Assembly: GCA_003223325.1 (NCBI GenBank)
Contig: QHYS01000163.1
Coordinates: 1 to 64,000 of the forward strand
Length of the DNA stretch: 64,000 nt
Source of the DNA: Acidobacteriota bacterium
GTDB taxonomy: Bacteria; Acidobacteriota; Terriglobia; Acidiferrales; UBA7541
Direction of reading: 5' to 3'
Made by a program: the position numbers and the translations under genes. Positions 17,696-26,276 of this stretch are shown here, one piece after another; the stretch's first letter is position 1; every line of letters starts with the position of its first letter. A model generated the notes under the pieces. It did not search any database. It worked only from the letters and a program-made list of their open reading frames with translations, and had not been told where the DNA came from.

Positions 17696-18504
17696 GAATC
17701 TGGCCTCTGTGATTGATTCTCGCCCGGGTATACCCGAGTAAATAGAGAATACGCCCGAGACGGCGCACGGTGTGAAAGACTGGATCAAGAGATGTCTAAA
17801 GCGTGAAGCCTGGGTCGCCTCTTATCCCGTAAGGCGGAGACTCCCGGCGCTGGCTAACTCTGGTGATTGCCTTACGGCAAACGTCGCTACTCGTTCCACT
17901 CGCTTGAAACAGGGTAGAGATTCTACGGGGTCGGGAACTTCGGATGAATCGGAGATGGTTCCCCGGTGCCAAAACCGATATAAACACGAGCGAGTTCGCG
18001 ATTGGCAGGCCCGCAATTGCAAGGGGCCGATGCCCGAGCGCCTGCAGGATTTTTGATGTACGATTGGCGGCGTCACGGATCACTGCCAATAAAGAGTAAG
18101 CCCCCCCGATAATGTTCGCCCGAAAACGGACTGATGCTCACGGATATTTGTCTTCCAGAGGCGTAGATATTGGCCTTATGGAGGATTGCATTCTCTCACC
18201 ACACCGCACTCGTTGGTGTTTGCCTTCCCCGTTCTTCTTAGAACCTTGGGTATATCAGGGAATCTCTCAAAATGTTGTAGTCCCGTTCCATAGCCATCGG
18301 TTAAGCGTAGCATTTTGGCGGGCCGTGGCCAAGCCACGGTCAACCGCCGGCGACCGCTGGGTCGTCTGATCCGCCTATCCAATAGCACACCTGTGCTAAC
18401 TAAGCCGTTACTCTAAGAGCTCTTGACCCCATTTCCGGAAGGCGCACAGCGCATCCCCTTCCGTTAGACTTAATAACAGAAGTGTGCCCCTCCGGGAGGT
18501 CAAA
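17696..18504. other. Long intergenic region
   Basis: About 800 bases between divergent genes. The short open frames here lack ribosome sites and recognisable domains. The right end (18483-18504) holds the leader-ORF Shine-Dalgarno GGGAGG, preceded by its complement CCTCC, so a short hairpin could mask it. I recognise no riboswitch or small RNA. Confidence 0.45.
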
Positions 18505-18612
18505 ATGGAAATTCCGGCTCTTGATTGTGCCCCTCCGGATATTTCACGCGCGATTCGTTGGATCGACCAACAGATGCCGACGGCACTGGAGGCGGGTTGC
18601 TCCAGCAGGTGA
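18505..18612 (+). CDS. 35-residue leader ORF coupled to the GT87 gene
   Basis: A short open frame starting MEIPALDCAPPDISRAIRWI, with a strong GGGAGG site seven bases before its ATG. Its TGA at 18610 overlaps the GTG start of the next gene (GTGA), so ribosomes ending here could restart on the membrane glycosyltransferase. Composition is ordinary, with no signal peptide and no run of one codon, so it is not a classical amino-acid attenuator. A 13-bp direct repeat (18483-18495 and 18526-18538) has one copy over the ribosome site and one inside this frame. No homologue is recognised; the call rests on the ribosome site and the coupling. Confidence 0.45.
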   Translation: MEIPALDCAPPDISRAIRWIDQQMPTALEAGCSSR

Positions 18613-19973
18613 GCTTGCATCGCCGTACGTCCTTGATTTTGGCGTTCCTGCTGCTGGTGCATGTCGGCTGGATCGTGTGGAAGTCCGCCACCAACATGCC
18701 GACCATTGATTTCTTGACGTTCTGGAGCGTTTCCCATGCTCTCTCTCGGAGACCGATCGTGAATATCTATTCGCCGGACAGTGAACGCGACATGGCGTCT
18801 TTGGCGGTCACCGAAGCGCGATCGCCAAACGCCTCCGATCTTCAGCGGCAAGCCACCGCGAACGTCACCCAGCTCTACGCTGGCAGGATCGACGCCACCG
18901 GAACGCCGTTTCTTTACACAGCGATCGGATGGCTTTCCTCGGGCAATTTCGGAACGGATCAGAAACGTTTTGTGTTCGTCTGTACGCTGTGTCTGGTCCT
19001 CTCGATGCTGGTCCTCAAGAACGTGTTGCGGTTTTCCGTAGTTGAGATCTTCCTGCTGATCATATTTACCGCCACTTACTACGCGCCGGTCCTTGCGGAC
19101 ATGCAGGTAGGGAACGTAAACGAGATTCAGCTGTTCGCGATCGCCGTGTTCATCTTCTTCACGGCTCGAGCCCAGCCCCTCCTTGCGGGCCTGACCATTG
19201 GCACGGCTACGATGCTCAAGCCGACGCCGGTCATGGTTTTGGCGCTGAGCGTGATCGCCGGGCTCGCCGATCGCGAGTATCGGCAACTCTTACGTATGCT
19301 CGCGGGTTGCTTGATCGCGGCTGCGGCATCCTTCTTGGCGTCGGCGGCCTACTTCCGGAATCCAGCGATCTGGCTCGACTTCCTCCAGAGTTTGCCCAAA
19401 ACGCTCAACGGAGTCTCATATTCGCTACAGAATGGAAACTTCAGTCTCTCTGCGCTCCTTTTTGGCGCGACCGGTGGTGGTTCGGCAGTAATTCTGCTGG
19501 TTCTCCTGGTTGCCTTTTCGTGGCTATTGTTCACAACCCGTCGAGGCGGTGCCTGGCAAGCGCCAAACATGTTGCCGAAGGAGATTGACGGGCCGCGGCG
19601 TATGCACACCGCTTTCGCCGTGGGCGGCGGTGGCTGCGCCATCATGCTGCTATCCAGCCCGCTCGTGTGGCCGCACTACTATCTCCTGCTTTTACCTTTG
19701 TCGCTGTATGTGATGCGGCCGGTCTTTGAAAGCAAAGATGCGTCCTCTCTGCGAGGCATTGGGATTCTGAGCGTGGCGGCCTTAGTGCTACCGTTTGTTC
19801 TGTTCTTGATGTTTTCGTTCCTGACTGAGCTGATCGTGAGCAACAACGCACGGAGCATATGTATCCTGTTCATCCTCGCGACGGTCTCCACCCTGGCGCT
19901 AGCTTCGTATCGCATCTGGCAACAACGGAGAGCGTTGATTGTTTCGAAATCCGATCCCGTAGGGAGCGCCTAG
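18609..19973 (+). CDS. GT87/DUF2029-type polyprenol-dependent membrane glycosyltransferase
   Basis: A 454-residue polytopic membrane protein with about ten hydrophobic segments. It resembles the GT87 (DUF2029, PimE-like) family, GT-C-fold mannosyltransferases that use a polyprenyl-phosphate sugar on the outer face of the inner membrane. Features of the family seen are an early acidic loop after the first helix (PTIDFLTFWSVSHAL), TPFLYTAIGWL, GNVNEIQLFAIA and MLKPTPVMVLALSVIAGL, with LVWPHYYLLLLPLSLYV near the end. The GTG at 18609 is chosen because it overlaps the leader ORF stop and is followed at once by basic residues and the first helix; an upstream TTG would add a poorly conserved stretch. 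The acceptor is unknown. Confidence 0.82.
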   Translation: MSLHRRTSLILAFLLLVHVGWIVWKSATNMPTIDFLTFWSVSHALSRRPIVNIYSPDSERDMASLAVTEARSPNASDLQRQATANVTQLYAGRIDATGTPFLYTAIGWLSSGNFGTDQKRFVFVCTLCLVLSMLVLKNVLRFSVVEIFLLIIFTATYYAPVLADMQVGNVNEIQLFAIAVFIFFTARAQPLLAGLTIGTATMLKPTPVMVLALSVIAGLADREYRQLLRMLAGCLIAAAASFLASAAYFRNPAIWLDFLQSLPKTLNGVSYSLQNGNFSLSALLFGATGGGSAVILLVLLVAFSWLLFTTRRGGAWQAPNMLPKEIDGPRRMHTAFAVGGGGCAIMLLSSPLVWPHYYLLLLPLSLYVMRPVFESKDASSLRGIGILSVAALVLPFVLFLMFSFLTELIVSNNARSICILFILATVSTLALASYRIWQQRRALIVSKSDPVGSA

Positions 19974-20172
19974 CAGCGGCACAAACCAGAACCAGTGCAT
20001 CCGCCACCGTGGCGATATCGTCAACGAAATTTGGATTGTGGTATCGTTCGCCGAGGTCAGTCATTTTGACCTCCGGCGCAGCCAATGCAACAAAAAAAAC
20101 ACTAGAAGCCATTGCACAACCCTCCGTAAGACGATCATGAAGCAGGCGATATGAAAGAAGGCTCGGTAGATT

Positions 20173-20247
20173 TCAGCGGTCGTAGCACACCACCAGACGG
20201 CGGAAATTTCCCAACCAAGCGAAGGTGCCCTCTACCGTCCAGCGCCG
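20173..20247 (-). pseudogene. IS5-family transposase C-terminal fragment
   Basis: On the minus strand 24 codons read RRWTVEGTFAWLGNFRRL and a few more residues before a stop. This matches the RRWxVExTFAWLxxxRRL block around the catalytic Glu of IS5/IS427-type DDE transposases. The frame upstream of it has no transposase similarity and I see no terminal inverted repeats, so only the last part survives. Next to the tmRNA 3' end, it marks a decayed insertion. Confidence 0.7.
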
Positions 20248-20592
20248 AGCTGCCGCGGAGTCTCGCGCCGCGATTGCGCAGATCCCGTTGACCGCGAGCG
20301 ACACGGAAATCGGCGCGGGCGTTGCTTCGGCGGTCGATCCAATTATCAAAGCCATCGAGCAGCGCCGGCGAAAAGACGATCTCGTTTCAGATGGCTATCT
20401 CGTCCTCCTCTAGCGCAGCGAACACCCATTGCCCGTGCAGCAGTTTGAACAGGAACGAATTTCTGATCGGTGATCTTTAACCCAACTACGTTGAGACGAC
20501 GGAACGAAGTGGGAGAGAAGTACCTGATAGAGATGCTTTCGTCTTATCTCACACGGTACTTTCTGCGCAAAACGCCGCAGGCGCTGTGATAT

Positions 20593-20615
20593 TAACTAAC
20601 TAACTCTAACTAACT
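20593..20615 (+). repeat. TAAC tetranucleotide tract
   Basis: Three TAAC units, a TC interruption, then two more TAAC units, lying just beyond the 3' end of the tmRNA gene. A short simple repeat that could vary in copy number. No coding frame depends on it. Confidence 0.7.
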
Positions 20616-20638
20616 GGGAACAGAGATACTTGTAAAAG

Positions 20639-20991
20639 TGGAGGCGGGGGGAGTCGAACCCCCGTCCGAAAAGCGCTACGGCCCGAAGCCTACATGCTTA
20701 TCGCATTCGATTTGGTTCGCCGGCTGCGCTAGGAACGCGCAAGACGCGCTACCGGCTAGTCCGATTGATCTCGCCGGAAAACCACGGACCGAGGTCCGCC
20801 GGCCAGCCCACTGTGTGACGCCTCGGTCCGAGCCCGTGGGCGAAGCTCGGGGAGACGGGCTACGCTAGGTTTTTCTAGGCAGCCAGAGCCAACTCAGTGT
20901 TGGCAGTTCTGTTTTTCCACCCGGTTGCGGGCAGGTGGCGCCCGGCATGCCTTCGGGTCGCCACAGCTTCCGTCGAAACCGTGTCGCCCCC
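20639..20991 (-). ncRNA. ssrA: tmRNA (transfer-messenger RNA)
   Basis: Rescues stalled ribosomes by acting first as an alanyl-tRNA and then as an mRNA for a degradation tag. The 5' end (20991 downward) reads GGGGGCGACACGGTTTCGAC and pairs with the 3' end CGCCTCC through seven base pairs including a G-U at the third position, the alanine identity pair. The T arm GGGGGTTCGACTCCCCC is intact. CCA is not encoded (ACTT follows), so it is added after processing. The tag frame runs from 20904 to 20875: GCC AAC ACT GAG TTG GCT CTG GCT GCC then TAG, giving ANTELALAA, ending in the usual LAA-type degron. About 353 bases long, one-piece. Confidence 0.95.
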
Positions 20992-21006
20992 GTTGGATTA
21001 TTCTGA

Positions 21007-21036
21007 ATTATACCACCTCAAGGTGGAGGCGTTCAG
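21007..21036 (-). promoter_or_regulatory. Promoter of ssrA
   Basis: On the minus strand a perfect -10 TATAAT occupies 21012-21007, and 18 bases upstream is CTGAAC, a weak -35. The spacer contains the inverted repeat CCACCT-TG-AGGTGG (21013-21026). The 5' end of mature tmRNA lies 16 bases after the -10, consistent with a short leader trimmed by RNase P. Confidence 0.6.
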
Positions 21037-21180
21037 GGCGCCGGTAATCCGCGTCCGTCAAACCGAGCCCAATACGAGTAGCGCCTACCTCGCTACGCCC
21101 TTGTGCTGTCGCTGTTGACAATGCTTTTCCGGCCTCACAATAATGAATGCCGTTATGCATGCAAGCCGGCGAGGGCTTCG

Positions 21181-22095
21181 GTGACGCGAGGCACCAGCGA
21201 AGTGGACAGGGCTGTCTCGCGGACGTTGCGTGAAACGCTGTATACGCTTCAGCGTACCGCGGAAGAGCTGAACCAGGCGCTTAATGACTTGGTTGCAGCC
21301 TGCGGCAGCAACCGTCCCACCAATGCGCTTCCGCCAATTTTGCGAGCCCAGACTGCTGCGGCATCTCTGGCGGCTTCGCTCGAGGTGCTCTCCCGATTCG
21401 TGGCTTCTTGTGCGCCCGCGGCGGCTGACATAGTGGAGGAAGAGGAAACACCTACACCCAGACCCCGCAGCGGTTCCGCAGCCGAGCGCCAAGCGACGCG
21501 ACCCGCACCTTCCATCGAAGAGCCTCCGCCATCTGAACCACCCGGCGAGGATGCCGTGCTCGAGATCGACGACGTATCGCTGGTTCAGGAACCGTTAGCT
21601 AAAGATTTAGCTACCGCTGACGTCGATCCGCGGATAGACTCCCCTTCGGCGCAAACGATTGGGCGGGGTCATGCATCTGACTTGGCTGGGCAGCGCGCCG
21701 CATCGCTCAGAGAGATTTCTGCTGGTCCTGGGGGGCGTCCGGCGGCCAATCCTATAGAGGAGTTGCCGGCTGCAGCGGCGTCGTTTGACATTTCGACGCT
21801 GCAACCGGAGGAGCAGGATTTGCACCGGCGGGCGAATCGCGTCGCCAAGGTTTCCATGCAGGATATTAAAATGCTCCGTCCGAATGAGGTCCGTTTGGGA
21901 CGCGAACATAAAGACATTTGCTTGCGTTTGCGGGATGATATCGAAAAGGCTCACAAAGAATATGACCGGCGTTTTCAGTCGATCCTGGGCCATCCTGTCG
22001 ATTATTTCTACGATTGGATGGTCGAAATTCTGGGCGAGGGAAACCCAGAGAACCTCGGCGAGTATCCCTATCCCTCTCCGGTTTTGCGGCGCTAA
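21181..22095 (+). CDS. Conserved-looking protein of unknown function
   Basis: A 304-residue protein I do not recognise. Residues 1-80 are predicted helical (VDRAVSRTLRETLYTLQRTA and onward) and rich in Ala and Leu. Residues 95-200 are Pro/Ala/Glu-rich and probably disordered. The last 90 residues are compact and look conserved, with RRANRVAKVSMQDIKMLRP, EHKDICLRLRDDIEKAHKEY and HPVDYFYDWMVEILGEGNPE. No signal peptide. The GTG at 21181 has GAGGG just upstream; an ATG at 21121 in the same frame is possible but its extra residues look random. The lytic transglycosylase follows closely, so the two are probably co-transcribed. A scaffold or adaptor role would be a guess from the disordered middle. 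Confidence 0.7.
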   Translation: MTRGTSEVDRAVSRTLRETLYTLQRTAEELNQALNDLVAACGSNRPTNALPPILRAQTAAASLAASLEVLSRFVASCAPAAADIVEEEETPTPRPRSGSAAERQATRPAPSIEEPPPSEPPGEDAVLEIDDVSLVQEPLAKDLATADVDPRIDSPSAQTIGRGHASDLAGQRAASLREISAGPGGRPAANPIEELPAAAASFDISTLQPEEQDLHRRANRVAKVSMQDIKMLRPNEVRLGREHKDICLRLRDDIEKAHKEYDRRFQSILGHPVDYFYDWMVEILGEGNPENLGEYPYPSPVLRR

Positions 22096-22126
22096 TTTGC
22101 TCGCGTTCAAGACGCCACGCGGAGAT

Positions 22127-24505
22127 GTGTCTTCTCTCGCCGCCCCGCGAGAAAGGATCAGTGTCCGCAGATTCTTGGTGCTGCCGATCGTTTTGTTATG
22201 CGCGCTATGCTTCTGCGACTCGAACCCAGGCATAGCGTCGCCGTCAGCGCAACACGCCGTTCAGCAGGCGACGACCCAAAGGCGTCCTGCCGCAAAAAAG
22301 AAGTCCTCCGTGACTCCCACCAGGCCGCCCGTTACTACTTCGCTTGCGGAGCAGCAACTTGAGCGACTGGCACGCGATTTACACGAGCACCCCATGGGAA
22401 CCGCTTACCTGCGGCTGGTGCAGTTTGCGGAAAGCGAAAAGGGTACCGCGATCGGCGCCCGGGCCGCATTGGCTTTGGGATATTACGACTACACACGTGC
22501 GCATTTCACCGAGGCACGGAGCTGGTTCGAGAAGGCCGCTGCTGATCCATTGCTTCCCGATTACGCGATGTTCTGGGAAGCGCAGAACGATCGTGCTGCG
22601 GGAGCCGTGGACATTGCTCTCGTCGAATTGAAGCGGTACCGGCAGCGCTATCCCGATAACGCCATGAGCGATTCAGCCGTGGAGGCTCTGGCGCAAGCGG
22701 CGATTGCCGCGGGCCAGCCTGGCGATGCAGTGGCTGCGCTCCAGGAGTATCCCAAGACAACCGCGAAACCGGCCCTTCTGCTATTGCGCGCCCAAGCCAA
22801 CGAAAAGGCCGCTGTGGCTAGAGGCGAGAAGCCCGTCGCCGCGGCCAACGATTACCTCGACGTCATCTATCGTTTCCCCTTGAGCGATGAGGCGAAAGTT
22901 GCCGTGGAGCGCATTCCTTATCTGCAGGCGATTGTAGGGGAACAGTTTCCAGGCACTCCAGTGGAAACCGAAATTAGCCGCGCCGAAGCGCTCTATGATG
23001 CGCGCCGCTGGCGAGACGTTCGCAAGGCCTACGAAGATCTGCTGTCGAAGCTTCCCGGCGTGCCGCACGATCGTGCCGCGCTACGCCTCGCGCAGGTTCA
23101 GGTGCAATTGGGCGGCGGTGCTGATGCACTTGCGTCCCTGAAGGTCACGGATCCTGAGCTCGATGCGGAACGCATCTACTCGCTTTCGCAGGTGCAGCGC
23201 TCTGCCAAAGTGGAAGCGGAAATGTTTGCCGCCATCGAGCAGGTCGTTTCGACTTATCCCCAAAGCCCCTGGGCGGAAGAGGCGTTGTTCGCGGCTGGCA
23301 ATTATTACTGGTTGAATTTGGATCGCAGCCACGCGGCCGAATATTACCGGAGAATTCTGTCCGCTTTTCCGAGCGGAAAATATGCGTCCATCGCCCTGTG
23401 GCGTATCGCCTGGACGGCATACATGTTGCGGCAGCCCGACGCGGCCAGCCAATTCGAGCGGTATCTGACGAAGTATTCAACGTCACCGCAGGTAGTGAAT
23501 GCGCTTTACTGGCTGGGCCGAAGTGCCGAGCATGCCGGGAATGCTCCCCGCGCGCGCAGCTTCTATCTGGCCGCCGTGGAACGCTTCCCGCAGACGTATT
23601 TTGGCGAAAGGGCCGCCCAGCGCCTGCATGAAATCGGCACACAGCCCACAAGCCCTGCCGAAATCCTCACCGTAATTCCGCCAGTCTCGCCTTTGCCGCC
23701 GCTGGACGGCCCTTTGCCGGCCGCCGCGACCCAGCGCTGGGCGCGCGCTCAGGCGCTGCAAAGCATCGCCTTTGACAGCTCCGCAGAATTGGAACTGCGT
23801 TCGGCTTATTCCGATACGCATGCCGCGGGCCTGCTCCTCGCCATCGCCAAAGCCGCCGAGCAGGCAGGACACTACGGCGCGGGAATCCTTGCTACGCGCC
23901 AAATGGTGACTCAGTTCGAGGCGCGTCGCGTCGATCAGATTCCCGATGAGGCTTTGCATACTGCGTATCCGTTGCCCTATCGCGATTTGATCGAGCGTGA
24001 ATCGTTCCACTACCACCTGGATCCCATGCTCGTCGCCGGACTGATCCGCCAGGAATCGGCTTTTGCCACCGACGCAGTCTCCTATGCCAATGCCGTCGGC
24101 CTGATGCAACTCTGGCCGCCCACGGCCACAAAACTGGCGCACAGCCTCAAATTCAAATACGCGCGAGGGCGCCTCTTCGATCCAGAGTACAATGTGAAAC
24201 TCGGCACGTTGTACTTGTCCGATCTGCTTGCCGCCTACGGCACACCGGAAGCCGCTCTCGCGGCTTACAATGCCGGCGAGAATCACGTCGAGGAGTGGAG
24301 CGCCGGCCAGAATTATCAGGAGACGGCGGAATTTGTTGAATCCATACCCATCACGCAGACGCGCGAATACGTCCAGATCGTGGCCCGCAACGCGCAGCTT
24401 TACCGACAAATCTATCGGCGCGGCCCCGCCACTGTGGCCAAAGCTTCCGATACGCCTTCCGATACGGCTCCCGCATCTCCTTTGCCGGCGGGTGTTCGTC
24501 CATAG
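22127..24505 (+). CDS. Slt70-type soluble lytic murein transglycosylase
   Basis: Cleaves the glycan strands of peptidoglycan with formation of 1,6-anhydromuramic acid, in the periplasm. About 792 residues: an N-terminal export signal (RRFLVLPIVLLCALCF), a long helical solenoid of tetratricopeptide-like repeats (about residues 90-540, such as ALALGYYDYTRAHFTEARSW and EEALFAAGNYYWLNLDRSHA), and a C-terminal SLT domain from about 620. The catalytic Glu is residue 643 in RQESAFATDAVSYANAVGLM; AAYNAGENHVEEW and NAQLYRQIY complete the fold. The start is uncertain: a GTG at 22127 gives a sensible signal peptide, while a TTG at 22097 directly after the previous stop is the alternative. The preceding unknown gene is probably in the same operon. 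Confidence 0.9.
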   Translation: MSSLAAPRERISVRRFLVLPIVLLCALCFCDSNPGIASPSAQHAVQQATTQRRPAAKKKSSVTPTRPPVTTSLAEQQLERLARDLHEHPMGTAYLRLVQFAESEKGTAIGARAALALGYYDYTRAHFTEARSWFEKAAADPLLPDYAMFWEAQNDRAAGAVDIALVELKRYRQRYPDNAMSDSAVEALAQAAIAAGQPGDAVAALQEYPKTTAKPALLLLRAQANEKAAVARGEKPVAAANDYLDVIYRFPLSDEAKVAVERIPYLQAIVGEQFPGTPVETEISRAEALYDARRWRDVRKAYEDLLSKLPGVPHDRAALRLAQVQVQLGGGADALASLKVTDPELDAERIYSLSQVQRSAKVEAEMFAAIEQVVSTYPQSPWAEEALFAAGNYYWLNLDRSHAAEYYRRILSAFPSGKYASIALWRIAWTAYMLRQPDAASQFERYLTKYSTSPQVVNALYWLGRSAEHAGNAPRARSFYLAAVERFPQTYFGERAAQRLHEIGTQPTSPAEILTVIPPVSPLPPLDGPLPAAATQRWARAQALQSIAFDSSAELELRSAYSDTHAAGLLLAIAKAAEQAGHYGAGILATRQMVTQFEARRVDQIPDEALHTAYPLPYRDLIERESFHYHLDPMLVAGLIRQESAFATDAVSYANAVGLMQLWPPTATKLAHSLKFKYARGRLFDPEYNVKLGTLYLSDLLAAYGTPEAALAAYNAGENHVEEWSAGQNYQETAEFVESIPITQTREYVQIVARNAQLYRQIYRRGPATVAKASDTPSDTAPASPLPAGVRP

Positions 24506-24532
24506 ACTCCCTCACCCTTTCGAAAATCAATT

Positions 24533-25747
24533 ATGACCAGTCCCGCTGAAGCCAGACCGACTGCCGACAATATCGCCAAAACGGCGCGATTGATGCTTTC
24601 CGAGAAGGCCGAATACTTCACTGAATCGGTCATTCGGGAGATGACGCGCTTGGCCCTGCAGTACGACGCCGTCAATCTGGCGCAAGGATTCCCAGATTTC
24701 CCGGCCCCTGCAGAAGTTAAGGACGCCGCACGCGCCGCCATCGCCGCCGACGACAATCAGTACGCCATTACGTGGGGAGCGAAACCTTTGCGCGATGCAA
24801 TCGTCGAGAAGTTCGCGCGCACGCGGGGCGTGACTGTCGATCCCGAACGCGAGATCACAGTCTGCTGCGGTTCCACCGAAGCGATGATTTCGTCCCTCAT
24901 GGCCATCATCAATCCCGGTGACGAAGTGGTCATCTTTGAGCCCTTCTACGAAAACTACGGCCCCGACGCCATACTTTCAGGCGCCAGCCCGCGCTTTGTG
25001 CGCCTCCATCCGCCAAATTGGGAATTTGACCGCGCGGAACTCGCGGGCGCCTTTGGCCCCCGCACCAAGGCCATCATTGTGAATACTCCCAATAATCCGA
25101 CCGGCAAGGTCTTTACTCTCGGCGAACTCGAATTTATTTGCGAACTCTGCTTGCGCTGGAACGCCTTTGCCATCACAGACGAAATTTACGAGCACATCAT
25201 CTATGACGGCGCTCGTCACATCTCCATGGCATCCCTTGAAGGCATGCGCGAGCATTCCATTACGATTAACGGCATGTCGAAAACCTATGGGGTTACGGGA
25301 TGGCGAGTCGGATGGGCCATTGCTCCGCCTGGCCCTACCGAAGCCATTCGCAAGGTCCACGACTTTCTCACCGTCGGTGCCGCCGCGCCGCTGCAAGCGG
25401 CCGGCGCCTTCGCCCTCAAACTACCGGATTCCTATTACCAACGCCTGGCCGAAAGTTATCTCGCCAAGCGCGATCGTATGCTGCGCATTCTCGAAGACGC
25501 CGGTTTCGAGTGTTTTCGTCCGCGTGGCGCCTACTACATCATGACGGATATTTCGCGCTTTGGATTCCCCGATGATGTGACCTTCGCGCGCGACATCGTG
25601 CAGAGAATCGGCATCGCCGTAGTTCCGGGATCGAGCTTTTACAATAATGTCGCGGATGGCTCTCATCAGGTGCGCTTCACATTCTGCAAGAAGGAAGAGA
25701 CTCTCGCTGCTGCCGCCGAGCGGCTCTCGCGTTTGCATCCATCCTAA
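24533..25747 (+). CDS. PLP-dependent class I/II aminotransferase (kynurenine aminotransferase-like)
   Basis: A 404-residue fold-type I aminotransferase. NLAQGFPDFPAP near the N-terminus and the block NNPTGKV are typical of the KAT/aspartate aminotransferase subgroup. TDEIYEHIIYDG holds the Asp and Tyr that contact PLP. NGMSKTYGVTGWRVGW carries the Schiff-base Lys250 and the phosphate-binding Arg. HQVRFTFCKKEE near the end includes the carboxylate-binding Arg. The ATG starts 27 bases after the transglycosylase stop. No biosynthetic neighbour narrows the substrate; glutamine, kynurenine and methionine-related keto acids are all used in this subgroup. Cytoplasmic, intact. Confidence 0.92.
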   Translation: MTSPAEARPTADNIAKTARLMLSEKAEYFTESVIREMTRLALQYDAVNLAQGFPDFPAPAEVKDAARAAIAADDNQYAITWGAKPLRDAIVEKFARTRGVTVDPEREITVCCGSTEAMISSLMAIINPGDEVVIFEPFYENYGPDAILSGASPRFVRLHPPNWEFDRAELAGAFGPRTKAIIVNTPNNPTGKVFTLGELEFICELCLRWNAFAITDEIYEHIIYDGARHISMASLEGMREHSITINGMSKTYGVTGWRVGWAIAPPGPTEAIRKVHDFLTVGAAAPLQAAGAFALKLPDSYYQRLAESYLAKRDRMLRILEDAGFECFRPRGAYYIMTDISRFGFPDDVTFARDIVQRIGIAVVPGSSFYNNVADGSHQVRFTFCKKEETLAAAAERLSRLHPS

Positions 25748-25838
25748 TCAAGCTAATCAAGCCGCGCGCCTCAACAAGCCAGCCAGTGATGTGCTAGAAT
25801 CCGCCCCCGCACCAAAAGGAGATCAAGGAGAAGACTCG

Positions 25839-26249
25839 ATGGCCATGGAGTTCGACCTGATTCCTTTCGATACCAGGGTCGAAGAGAACGGTGAGGGAGA
25901 GAAGGTTGACGTCAGTGCGACCTCCACGCGCACTTTTTTCTGCGTTATGGTCATCACCGACCAAATCGAGCAGGAATCTATCGACGTTTCCATCTGGGGC
26001 TCAGCCGATGGCGAGAACTGGGGCGCCCACCCCATTTTGAAGCTGCCACAGCAGTTTTACCGTGGGCAGACGCGCGCCGTTCTCGAGCTGGTTTTGCGGC
26101 CGGAGATAAAATTCATCCGTGCTCGCTGGGAGCTGAATCGCTGGGGCCGTGTCGCCCCGCTCCCGATGTTTCGACTCGGACTTCACCTGCAGGAAGTACC
26201 CGCTATGCCGCAGCAGGTCAGCCCCGCCAGCGTTTCCGCGGGAAGCTAG
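25839..26249 (+). CDS. Small conserved-looking protein of unknown function
   Basis: A 136-residue protein without a recognised family name. It starts MAMEFDLIPFDTRVEENGEG, with GGAG eight bases upstream of the ATG at 25839. Alternating hydrophobic and polar residues (FFCVMVITDQIEQESIDVSI, IKFIRARWELNRWGR) suggest a beta-sandwich. Several Trp residues (SIWGSADGENWGAHP) recall carbohydrate-binding or discoidin-like folds, but this is only an impression. No signal peptide is seen, so it should stay in the cytoplasm. It lies 90 bases after the aminotransferase in the same direction. Function unknown. Confidence 0.72.
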   Translation: MAMEFDLIPFDTRVEENGEGEKVDVSATSTRTFFCVMVITDQIEQESIDVSIWGSADGENWGAHPILKLPQQFYRGQTRAVLELVLRPEIKFIRARWELNRWGRVAPLPMFRLGLHLQEVPAMPQQVSPASVSAGS

Positions 26250-26276
26250 ATCCGCATTCCAGGCGACAGAGCGACT

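Larger units (their letters stand above)
19974..20638. other. Degenerate region next to ssrA 3' end
   Basis: About 665 bases with no intact gene. It holds an IS5-type transposase fragment (20173-20247) and a TAAC tetranucleotide tract (20593-20615). On the minus strand an ATG at 20112 with a GGAGGG site opens an 80-codon frame that runs back into the end of the GT87 gene; it has no recognisable domain and may be the truncated start of a lost gene. The region looks like a scar of inserted DNA. Confidence 0.5.

Noticed and set aside
19870-20112. 80-codon minus-strand frame with GGAGGG site
   Set aside because: It runs into the end of the GT87 gene on the opposite strand and has no domain; kept only as a possible remnant in the degenerate region.
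20225-20413. 62-codon plus-strand frame in the degenerate region
   Set aside because: No ribosome site, no known family, and it overlaps the transposase scrap on the other strand.
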